From QHXW01 sp041486185 (GTDB taxonomy: Bacteria; Acidobacteriota; Terriglobia; Bryobacterales; Bryobacteraceae): a stretch of DNA of 10,058 nt. The stretch is from positions 1 to 10,058 of the forward strand of contig JBGPKX010000230.1 of the NCBI GenBank assembly GCA_041486185.1. The letters are read 5' to 3'. Positions 1 to 5,633 of the stretch are shown in pieces. How positions within the stretch are numbered: position 1 is the stretch's first letter; every line of letters begins with the position of its first letter. The notes under the pieces are model-generated. The model saw only the letters and a list, made by a program, of their open reading frames with translations. It ran no database searches and was not told the origin of the DNA. A program made the position numbers and the translations under genes.

Positions 1-449
1 GCGCCATGATTGATGACCACGTACTGGATGGCAATCAGCACCAGGAAGATCACGGCGCCGATGATGTAGTTTCCTCCGACCACGAAGTTGCCGAAAGCCT
101 GAATCACGTCGCCCGCGGCGGCGGTGCCCGTATTGCCATTGAGCAGAATCAGGCGCGCCGACGAGATGTTCAGCGCCAACCGGAACAGCGTGAGCAGCAG
201 AAGTGTGGTGGGAAATACGCTGAACTCCACCGGCCTCGTGATATACATCGCGACCATCATCACGATCACCGACATCATGATGTCGGTCACGATCAGGATG
301 TCCAGCGCGAAGCCGGGCAGGGGCGTGATCAGGGCGATGACGATGGCCAGTACGGCAATCGGCACACCGAGATCGCTCGCGCCGGAGAGATCGATCCCTC
401 CGAACCCTTTCCAGATCGCCGGTGCCGCGATGGCTTTGGTCTGCGCCAA
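1..449 (-). CDS. flhA: Flagellar export gate protein FlhA, N-terminal part (cut by window edge)
   Basis: FlhA is the large export-gate protein of the flagellar type III secretion system; it forms a ring in the inner membrane and couples proton flow to export. The visible 149 codons start at a TTG (447-449 on the plus strand reads CAA) and stay open to the window edge. Hydrophobic segments are seen at about residues 28-48, 50-70, 80-103 and 127-147. Family-typical stretches are PLPGFALDILIVTDI (43-57), RPVEFSVFPT (72-81), RLALNISSARLILLNG (90-105), GNFVVGGNYIIG (120-131) and YVVINHG (143-149). No in-frame ATG or GTG lies at the right place. The TTG has an AGGAG 10 nt upstream and gives the expected FlhA N-terminus. 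The gene follows flhB by 19 nt, probably in the same operon. Family FlhA is near 690 residues, so roughly four fifths lie outside. Identity is very secure; the TTG start is likely. Confidence 0.95.
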   Translation of the reverse strand, partial: MAQTKAIAAPAIWKGFGGIDLSGASDLGVPIAVLAIVIALITPLPGFALDILIVTDIMMSVIVMMVAMYITRPVEFSVFPTTLLLLTLFRLALNISSARLILLNGNTGTAAAGDVIQAFGNFVVGGNYIIGAVIFLVLIAIQYVVINHG

Positions 450-459
450 TTTCCGATAG

Positions 460-464
460 CTCCT
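460..464 (-). promoter_or_regulatory. Shine-Dalgarno of flhA (supports TTG start)
   Basis: On the minus strand AGGAG lies between the flhB stop (469-471) and the TTG at 447-449, with 10 nt between the motif and the start codon. This is the main sequence reason for choosing the TTG as the flhA start, since no ATG is available in that frame near the expected N-terminus. Confidence 0.6.
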
Positions 465-468
465 ATGT

Positions 469-1533
469 TTATGCCGGTAGCCGCCCGTTCATCAGGCGGT
501 AGACGTAGGCTAGGATTTCCGCCACCGCGCGGTACAGATGCGTGGGAATTTCCTGTCCGATTTCCGCCGATTTGTAGAGCGCCTGGGCCAGCGGTGGATT
601 CTCGATCAGCGGCACCTGGTGCTCGAGCGCACGCTGCTTGATGCGCAGCGCCAGATAGTTCTTGCCCTTGGCCACGACTTTGGGCGCCGAGGCCCAATCC
701 AATTGATAGCGGATCGCCACGGCATAATGCGTCGGATTGACGATCACCGCCGTGGCCGTCGGAACTTGTTTCATCATGTTCCGCCGGATACGGTCGCGCA
801 TCAGCCGGCGGATCCGCATTTTCATCTGCGGATTGCCTTCGGTTTCCTTGAATTCTTCTTTGATGTCCTGGCGGCTCATGCGCAGATCGCGGCCATAACG
901 GCGCCGCTGCCGGATCAGGTCGATCGACCCGAACAGCATGAAGAGGCCCGCTCCCCTCCAGAGCAGTTCGGTCAGCGAGTCGCCCACCAACTTCGCGCCG
1001 GTTTCGACGCCCGCGAGCGGCAGCATGAAGAATTCGGCGAAGCGGTCGCGGCAGATGACGTACACGGCCGCCCCAAACAAGGGAAGGAGAACCAAGGCCT
1101 GTAGCAACGCCGGGAGGTTCTGGCGCGGCAATTCGCGAAGGCGGTCGAGCGGGCTCAGCCGTTTGAAATCGGGAGCCAGCTTTTTCGTGCTCAATCCAAA
1201 TCGCGTCACCACCATTTGCGCCGCAAATGTCAGTACCAGGAGCACGCCGCCGGCGACGGCCAGCGGCATGAACATCCGGAAGAGCAGGTCGCCCGTCATG
1301 CGGACGAAATCCGATAACTGCAGATCGGAGGCGAACGCCCGTCCGATCAAAAAGCGTGTGGTTTGCCGCGCCTGCTCCACCCAGGCGCCTCCGAAGCGGA
1401 CCACAATCGCAGTGAAGGCCACAAATTGAGCCGCGGCCACGAACTGTTTTGCCGTGGGAAACTGCCCCTCACGGCGCGCGCGCTGCATCCGCCGCGCGGT
1501 TGCCTGTTCGGTTTTTTGGCCCCTATCGCTCAT
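469..1533 (-). CDS. flhB: Flagellar export switch protein FlhB
   Basis: FlhB is an inner-membrane component of the flagellar export gate. Its cytoplasmic domain self-cleaves and, with FliK, switches export from rod/hook substrates to filament substrates. The 354-residue product has the family's usual length. A basic N-terminus (KTEQATARRMQRARREGQF, about 7-25) is followed by hydrophobic segments near 31-49, 85-110, 140-162 and 180-207. A basic linker leads to the cytoplasmic domain, which carries the autocleavage motif NPTH at residues 266-269 in the context VIVNPTHYAVAIRY. The C-terminal segment LIENPPLAQALYKSAEIGQEIP (309-330) is also typical. The ATG lies 107 nt after the fliR stop, and flhA follows by 19 nt. 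The intact Asn-Pro pair suggests normal autocleavage. A 20-codon mini-ORF upstream overlaps its start in an ATGA arrangement. Confidence 0.98.
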   Translation of the reverse strand: MSDRGQKTEQATARRMQRARREGQFPTAKQFVAAAQFVAFTAIVVRFGGAWVEQARQTTRFLIGRAFASDLQLSDFVRMTGDLLFRMFMPLAVAGGVLLVLTFAAQMVVTRFGLSTKKLAPDFKRLSPLDRLRELPRQNLPALLQALVLLPLFGAAVYVICRDRFAEFFMLPLAGVETGAKLVGDSLTELLWRGAGLFMLFGSIDLIRQRRRYGRDLRMSRQDIKEEFKETEGNPQMKMRIRRLMRDRIRRNMMKQVPTATAVIVNPTHYAVAIRYQLDWASAPKVVAKGKNYLALRIKQRALEHQVPLIENPPLAQALYKSAEIGQEIPTHLYRAVAEILAYVYRLMNGRLPA

Positions 1534-1640
1534 CTAATCTCGCTATCCACTCCCTCACGGTCGCAGGTCCGATACCGGCTGTATGTGCGCATCAACTTGC
1601 CGAGCCACGCGCGTGAGCGGGCAGCCGATCAGGCTCCATC
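1534..1640. other. Gap between fliR and flhB
   Basis: This 107-nt stretch is the largest non-coding interval within the minus-strand operon. It contains a perfect 10-bp palindrome CACGCGCGTG at 1606-1615 and, on the minus strand, a 20-codon mini-ORF (1530-1592) whose stop overlaps the flhB start. I see no convincing promoter and no hairpin followed by a T-run, so it is probably transcribed through. Confidence 0.5.
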
Positions 1641-2414
1641 TCAAAACCCAGCAATCGCGGCCACGCGCCCAAGCACCTGGTCGGCGTACCCACGATAAAC
1701 GCGCGGGAACAACACCGCCATCGTGGCCAACAGACCCATTGCCGCCATCATCTTCACGGGAAACGCCAGCGTCAGCAGTTGCAATTGCGCGTTCAATCTG
1801 CCGAGCAATGCCAGTGCGAGATCCACTAGCAGAAGCATGGCCAGCGCCGGCATGGCCAGCCGCAGCCCAACCGAAAACATTCCCGAAGCCAGCCGCAAAA
1901 TCTGCTCCGCGCCCGCCGGAGCCAGCGTAAATGACCCCGCCGGGAACGCATCGAGGCTGTGGGCGAACGCGCGGATGATCTGACGATCCAGGCCGAGTGC
2001 GAAAAACAAAAGGCCGGCCGTCAATTGCGCGAAGACCACCAGAATTCCGGAATCGGCTTGAGTCGCAGGATCGACCATGGAAGCGTATCCGTACCCCGCC
2101 TGCAGTCCGACTATTTGCCCGGCCAGCAGGAAGGATTCATTCAGCACCGCCACCGCCACGCCGATCGTCAGCCCTAGAGCCAACTCCGCAATCAACGCAA
2201 CCACGAGCCCGCCGATGTACGGCTCGGTCAAATTCACATGCGGCCATCGCGGAAACAGCGCCAGCGTAATACTGAACGCCAGCACGGCGCGCGCCATCTC
2301 CGGGCCTGCGCCAATACCTGGAAGCGGTACGAAGATAAACGCGCCGGAAACGCGCGCCAGCACCAGCACGAATCCGAAAACCGTCGATAGCGGAAGTGTG
2401 AATTGAGTGGGCAC
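1641..2414 (-). CDS. fliR: Flagellar export gate protein FliR
   Basis: FliR is one of the three inner-membrane proteins (with FliP and FliQ) forming the core channel of the flagellar export gate. The 257-residue product matches the usual length of about 250-265 and is strongly hydrophobic, with about six membrane segments. Recognisable family stretches are LARVSGAFIFVPLPG (19-33), then the NES-Q-G-Q-like region LNESFLLAGQIVGLQAGYG (90-108), and MVDPATQADSG (112-122). The start is GTG at 2412-2414, 4 nt after the fliQ stop, with no strong Shine-Dalgarno, so translational coupling to fliQ is likely. A longer ORF in another frame over its 5' part is a shadow. It is separate from flhB, unlike the FliR-FlhB fusions known in some clostridia. 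Confidence 0.97.
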   Translation of the reverse strand: MPTQFTLPLSTVFGFVLVLARVSGAFIFVPLPGIGAGPEMARAVLAFSITLALFPRWPHVNLTEPYIGGLVVALIAELALGLTIGVAVAVLNESFLLAGQIVGLQAGYGYASMVDPATQADSGILVVFAQLTAGLLFFALGLDRQIIRAFAHSLDAFPAGSFTLAPAGAEQILRLASGMFSVGLRLAMPALAMLLLVDLALALLGRLNAQLQLLTLAFPVKMMAAMGLLATMAVLFPRVYRGYADQVLGRVAAIAGF

Positions 2415-2418
2415 GCGT

Positions 2419-2688
2419 TTATCGGGCGTACCGGCCCAGATCGCTCAGAATGAGGATCGTGTAGCCGGTTATTTTCCGAAGCATCCACGGCATCAGCAAC
2501 ACCGTCGCGAACAGAAATGCCACCAGGCGCGGAATCGTGCTGAATCCCGTGTCCTGAATAGAGGTGACGATCTGGATCAAGCTGATCACGATGCCGGCTA
2601 AAAAACCGATGATCAGCAACGGCGCGCCAAGCCAAAGCGTCATCATCAGCGCCTGGCGAAGGATCTCGACTACGAATTCGGGAGTCAT
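2419..2688 (-). CDS. fliQ: Flagellar export gate protein FliQ
   Basis: FliQ is a small two-helix membrane protein that packs around the FliP-FliR core of the export gate. The product has 89 residues, exactly the normal family size. The typical N-terminus MTPEFVVEILRQAL is followed by a first membrane helix (about 15-40, LWLGAPLLIIGFLAGIVISLIQ), the conserved QIVTSIQD loop (39-46), and a second helix (about 51-75) with PRLVAFLFA and PWML. The start ATG is 7 nt after the fliP stop, with a weak purine-rich GAGAAG upstream, and the stop is 4 nt before the GTG of fliR. The order fliP-fliQ-fliR is the conserved one. Confidence 0.98.
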   Translation of the reverse strand: MTPEFVVEILRQALMMTLWLGAPLLIIGFLAGIVISLIQIVTSIQDTGFSTIPRLVAFLFATVLLMPWMLRKITGYTILILSDLGRYAR

Positions 2689-2695
2689 TTTCTTC

Positions 2696-3460
2696 TCACG
2701 TATAGAAGCTCTTCATCAGCGATCCCAGCACCAGGTTCCAGCCATCCACCAGCACGAAAAGCAGAATCTTGAATGGCGCTGAAATCATCACCGGCGGCAA
2801 TTGGATCATGCCGATCGAAAGCGTCACCGACGCCACCACCAGATCGATGACCATGAACGGCAGAAACAACACCGCCCCGATCTGAAATCCGGCTTTCAGC
2901 TCCGAGAGAATGTAGGCTGGGATGAGGACCTTGAGATCGAGATCCGCGGGCGTGCGCGGCGAAGGAGTTTTCGTGACCTCCAGAAACAGTGCGATGTCTT
3001 TCTCGCGGGCAAACTTCACCAGAAAACTCTTGAGCGGCTTGGCCCCTGCATCGAACGCCTGTTCGTAGCTGAGCTGGTTCTTTTCCATTGGCTCCCAGCC
3101 TTTGTGGTAGATCTCCGTGGCCACGGGATTCATGATCAGGATGGTCAGAAACATCGAGAGACCGATGAGTACCTGGTTGGAGGGAGTGGACTGCGTGCCC
3201 AGCGCCTGACGCAGAAAATGCAGCACCACCGCGATGCGCAGAAACGGCGTGATCGACATCACCACGGCCGGCAGCAGCGTCAGCAGCGTCAGCAGAATGA
3301 CGATTTGCATCGGCACGCTCAACGACGTGCCGGTGGCTCCATTTGAAGCCGTGACGCCGAATAGCGACGGTGCGGGCAGAGGCGCTGCTTGCGCGATGCC
3401 CAAAGCGGCGGTGACCGCCCATAAGCGCAGTAACCAGCCTGCCATCCTGCGATAAATCAT
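2696..3460 (-). CDS. fliP: Flagellar export gate protein FliP
   Basis: FliP forms the pentameric core of the flagellar export gate. With the ATG at 3458-3460 the protein is 254 residues, close to the family norm. A longer open frame up to 3703 exists, but the extra 81 residues overlap fliO and do not look like FliP. The chosen start overlaps the fliO stop as ATGA and has GGGAG about 9 nt upstream. A cleavable signal peptide ends near residue 25 (GIAQA|AP), as in other FliP proteins. Family motifs are TPFLRIAVVLHFLRQALGT (71-89), PSNQVLIGLSMFLT (93-106), PAYILSELKAGFQIG (181-195) and PFKILLFVLVDGW (229-241). Four hydrophobic helices are visible after the signal. fliQ follows by 7 nt. Confidence 0.98.
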   Translation of the reverse strand: MIYRRMAGWLLRLWAVTAALGIAQAAPLPAPSLFGVTASNGATGTSLSVPMQIVILLTLLTLLPAVVMSITPFLRIAVVLHFLRQALGTQSTPSNQVLIGLSMFLTILIMNPVATEIYHKGWEPMEKNQLSYEQAFDAGAKPLKSFLVKFAREKDIALFLEVTKTPSPRTPADLDLKVLIPAYILSELKAGFQIGAVLFLPFMVIDLVVASVTLSIGMIQLPPVMISAPFKILLFVLVDGWNLVLGSLMKSFYT

Positions 3461-3759
3461 TGTGCCGCTCCCGCGTGCGGCTGTGCGATATTCAACTCTT
3501 CCGCCTGGTTCCACGGCACGCTCTCCACCAGCGTGCAACTGGATGGCGAGAGCGCGAGCAATATCGCATGATCCGAAACGCGAATGAGGTGTACAGAATG
3601 CTGTGGCGTGAGGGGTAAGCGCGCAATGGACTCCAGATGCCGGCCGGACTTGCTGCGCATTGGCCCGCGGAATTGCGCCAGACCGCGGCTTCTCAGCAGC
3701 CACAGGGCGGCCGCAAGGAGTCCCAGCACCAGCAACACGGCTAAGATTTGTTGGAACAT
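3457..3759 (-). CDS. fliO: Flagellar biosynthesis protein FliO
   Basis: FliO is a bitopic membrane protein that helps FliP fold and oligomerise during export-gate assembly. The 100-residue product has one N-terminal membrane segment (about 4-22, ILAVLLVLGLLAAALWLL), a basic stretch (RSRGLAQFRGPMRSKSGR, 23-40), and a small cytoplasmic domain with ESIARLPLTPQHSVHLIRV and ALSPSSCTLVES. This is the usual FliO plan, in which the cytoplasmic part resembles a short beta-rich domain. Sequence conservation in FliO is low, so position between fliN and fliP carries part of the assignment. Its ATG directly follows the fliN stop (TAAATG) without a Shine-Dalgarno, and its stop overlaps the fliP start, so it is probably translated by coupling. 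Confidence 0.9.
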   Translation of the reverse strand: MFQQILAVLLVLGLLAAALWLLRSRGLAQFRGPMRSKSGRHLESIARLPLTPQHSVHLIRVSDHAILLALSPSSCTLVESVPWNQAEELNIAQPHAGAAQ

Positions 3760-4017
3760 TTACGTTCTTGGCTCGAACACCGTAATGCGTACCCCTGCGT
3801 TCTTCTCGAGCGCCACCACTTCACCGCGACATACGGCTGCTCCCGCCACGTAAAGGTCGAGATAATCGCCGGCGGTCTTGGTCATGGGGATGATGCTGCC
3901 GACGCTGAGATCGAGAATGTCGCGCAGCGGCATGGTACGTCGGTCCAGTTCGATCACGACTTCCACCGGCACATCGGCAAACGGCGCCACTACTTCCAGG
4001 GCTGAATGGGGTGTCAT
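3760..4017 (-). CDS. fliN: Flagellar C-ring switch protein FliN (minimal form)
   Basis: FliN belongs to the C-ring (switch complex) and also docks the FliH-FliI export ATPase. The product is only 85 residues and consists of little more than one SpoA (surface presentation of antigens) domain. The core spans about 13-82: FADVPVEVVIELDRRTMPLRDILDLSVGS is followed by ADYLDLYV-like GDYLDLYVAGAAVCRGEVV (50-68) and GVRITVF (75-81). The E. coli protein has 137 residues, with an N-terminal extension that is absent here. The ATG is 4 nt after the flgE stop, with AGGA just upstream. No fliM or fliL lies beside it, although many bacteria have them immediately before fliN. FliY, or a C-ring protein of another secretion system, is possible but the flagellar neighbours make FliN the best call. 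Confidence 0.92.
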   Translation of the reverse strand: MTPHSALEVVAPFADVPVEVVIELDRRTMPLRDILDLSVGSIIPMTKTAGDYLDLYVAGAAVCRGEVVALEKNAGVRITVFEPRT

Positions 4018-4021
4018 CTTC

Positions 4022-5299
4022 CTACTGCTTCAGATTCATGGTGTCTTGCGTGAGTGTGTCGGTGGTCGTAATGACCTTGGCGGCGGCCTCGTATCCGCGC
4101 TGATAAACAATCAGGCTCGTAAATTCATGCGCGATATCCACTGTCGACGATTCGAGCGCGCCCGAGAGCACGTTCCCGCGCCCGCCGGTGTTCGCCGTGC
4201 CCACGGCCGGAATCGCGGTGTTTGCGCTGACTTGAAAGTTGTTATTGCCAACTGAAGTCAGCGAGTCCGGATTGCGAATCGAAGCCAGCGCTAGCTGCGC
4301 CACGGCCACCTGCTTGCCGTTGGAAAACTGCGCGAGAATCTGGCCCCCATCGGACAAAGAGATGTGCGTCAACTGTGCCGCAGTGATGCCGTCTTGCGCT
4401 TCCGCCGACACGGCCGATTGCTGGGCGTACTGCGTGATGCGGCCCGCCAGATCGGGCGTATAGAGCGACCACGTGGCGTTGAGATCAGCCGCGCCGTCAG
4501 TAAACCCGGCGATCGCGACCGGTACCACTCCGTTGGTGGCTGGCGGCGGCGCTGGAGGGTCGGTCAGCACGCCGTTGTTGCCGAAGGTCAAGGTGCCGGA
4601 CGCATTCGGGATAGGAAATGGCGTTCCAGCCGTGCCCGCGCCGACTTCCGCGCCGGGAATCGTTACCGCGTAGCCCCATTTGTTGGCGGCGCTCTTGGTG
4701 AAAGTCACGGTCAGTACGTGTGAAACGCCGAGCGAATCCACAACCTCGATGGGTGTGGAGAAGGTACCGTCCGGCGAGCCAATGGCGGCCGAGGCATCGA
4801 GATTGAGATCGAGCGAAACGTTGGCTGTTGGCTGCGGCGCGCGCAGCGAGCCTGAGGGGACCACAATGTCGGAGATGCTGCCATTGGTATCGAGGACGCC
4901 GTTGGTGATCACCCAGCCTTGCACCCTCTCGCCGGTCGACGTGACCATGTTGCCGTTCGCGTCTACCTGAAAATTCCCGGCGCGCGTGTATTCCACGGCC
5001 CCCGACGACGGATCGCGAACCACAAAAAAGCCGTCGCCCTGAATGGCCCCGTCCAGTGCCCCGGAGGTGGTTTGAATTGCGCCCTGCGTGAACTCGTGGA
5101 TGACGCGGGGCTTTCCCGTGCCGAGTCCCACTGACGAGCCGTTCCCCAGACCCAGGTTTTGCGCCACCAGGTCGTAGAAAGAAACCACGCTGGCTTTGTA
5201 GCCGGTCGTGTTGAGGTTGGCCAGGTTGGTTCCCACCGCGTCCACGCCGACCTCGTTGGCCGCAAGTCCCGTCAAAGCTGCTGAAAATGAAGTGAACAT
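4022..5299 (-). CDS. flgE: Flagellar hook protein FlgE
   Basis: FlgE polymerises into the hook, the universal joint outside the cell. The product is 425 residues, similar to E. coli FlgE (about 400). The N-terminus MFTSFSAALTGLAANEVGVD and the rod-family motif GTNLANLNTTGYK (23-35) form the D0 helix. FTQGAIQTT (70-78), GFFVV (90-94) and YTRAGNFQVDANG (104-116) are typical of axial proteins. The middle (about 160-300) contains the surface-exposed FlaE-type region with a short proline run at 248-253. The C-terminus has GNVLSGALESSTVDIAHEF (375-393), IVYQRGYEAAAKVI (397-410) and TLTQDTMNLKQ, the matching coiled-coil helix. The start has a perfect AGGAGG 6 nt upstream, the strongest ribosome binding site in this operon, which fits a protein needed in many copies. 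It could be called a generic flagellar hook-basal body protein, but its position between flgD and fliN supports FlgE. Confidence 0.95.
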   Translation of the reverse strand: MFTSFSAALTGLAANEVGVDAVGTNLANLNTTGYKASVVSFYDLVAQNLGLGNGSSVGLGTGKPRVIHEFTQGAIQTTSGALDGAIQGDGFFVVRDPSSGAVEYTRAGNFQVDANGNMVTSTGERVQGWVITNGVLDTNGSISDIVVPSGSLRAPQPTANVSLDLNLDASAAIGSPDGTFSTPIEVVDSLGVSHVLTVTFTKSAANKWGYAVTIPGAEVGAGTAGTPFPIPNASGTLTFGNNGVLTDPPAPPPATNGVVPVAIAGFTDGAADLNATWSLYTPDLAGRITQYAQQSAVSAEAQDGITAAQLTHISLSDGGQILAQFSNGKQVAVAQLALASIRNPDSLTSVGNNNFQVSANTAIPAVGTANTGGRGNVLSGALESSTVDIAHEFTSLIVYQRGYEAAAKVITTTDTLTQDTMNLKQ

Positions 5300-5305
5300 T
5301 CTGTT

Positions 5306-5311
5306 CCTCCT
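5306..5311 (-). promoter_or_regulatory. Strong Shine-Dalgarno of flgE
   Basis: AGGAGG on the minus strand lies 6 nt before the flgE ATG, in the 25-nt gap after flgD. It is the only full-consensus site I see among the minus-strand genes, most of whose neighbours rely on weak sites or coupling. This suggests that hook protein is translated at a higher rate. Confidence 0.7.
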
Positions 5312-5324
5312 ATGTTGTCGTTCC

Positions 5325-5633
5325 CTATGGCTGCGCCGGCGTGCTCGGTGGATTGCTCCCCGCCTGCCCGCCGTTCTGTAAGTCCTGCTTGATCGTCTGC
5401 AGGTTAGTATTCACGTTGATCATCTGCTCGAGTTCGCTGAACTGCGCCAGTTGCGAGAGGAACTGAGTGCCATCGGTCGGGTTCAGCGGGTCTTGATTCT
5501 TGATCTGGGTGACCAGCAGCTGCAGAAAAGTCTGCTGGTTCACCGTCTGATCGCCCAGCGGCGCGCTCGCCGGTGGTGGCGGCGCCGGAGCCGGGCTGGG
5601 ATTCGATGTTAACGGGTTGCTGATGGTAGCCAT
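5325..5633 (-). CDS. flgD: Hook cap/assembly protein FlgD, short form
   Basis: FlgD caps the growing hook and guides insertion of FlgE subunits. The product has 102 residues. A proline-rich segment (11-25) is followed by the conserved N-terminal FlgD domain: QQTFLQLLVTQIKNQDPLNP (33-52), then TQFLSQLAQFSELEQM (56-71) and INVNTNLQTI (72-81). The tail from 86 is low-complexity Gly/Ser/Pro/Gln. The C-terminal Tudor-like and Ig-like domains found in enterobacterial FlgD (about 230 residues) are missing. Only 25 nt separate its stop from flgE, so they are not simply in another frame. The ATG lies inside the end of fliK (25-nt overlap), with AGGAG 9 nt upstream. The identity of the domain is clear. 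How the cap works without the C-terminal part cannot be told from sequence. Confidence 0.93.
   Translation of the reverse strand: MATISNPLTSNPSPAPAPPPPASAPLGDQTVNQQTFLQLLVTQIKNQDPLNPTDGTQFLSQLAQFSELEQMINVNTNLQTIKQDLQNGGQAGSNPPSTPAQP

Noticed and set aside
1606..1615. CACGCGCGTG palindrome between fliR and flhB
   Set aside because: Short CG-rich palindromes are expected in this base composition. There is no T-run for a terminator and no promoter nearby.
6..1698. Several plus-strand ORFs of 110-210 codons opposite flhA and flhB
   Set aside because: They are antisense shadows in GC-rich DNA. Their products are rich in His, Arg, Asp and Gln without domain sense, while the minus-strand frames are clear FlhA and FlhB.
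3274..3295. Tandem 9-nt repeat GCAGCGTCA, about 2.4 copies
   Set aside because: It encodes the repeated Leu-Leu-Thr of a FliP membrane helix and is explained by codon reuse.
2801..3346. 181-codon plus-strand ORF opposite fliP
   Set aside because: The product is a His/Arg/Asp/Gln-rich mirror of the FliP codons, with no recognisable motif.
3461..3703. N-terminal extension of the fliP frame by 81 codons
   Set aside because: It overlaps nearly all of fliO in another frame, lacks FliP character, and would place the signal peptide internally. The ATG at 3460 has a ribosome binding site and the ATGA overlap.
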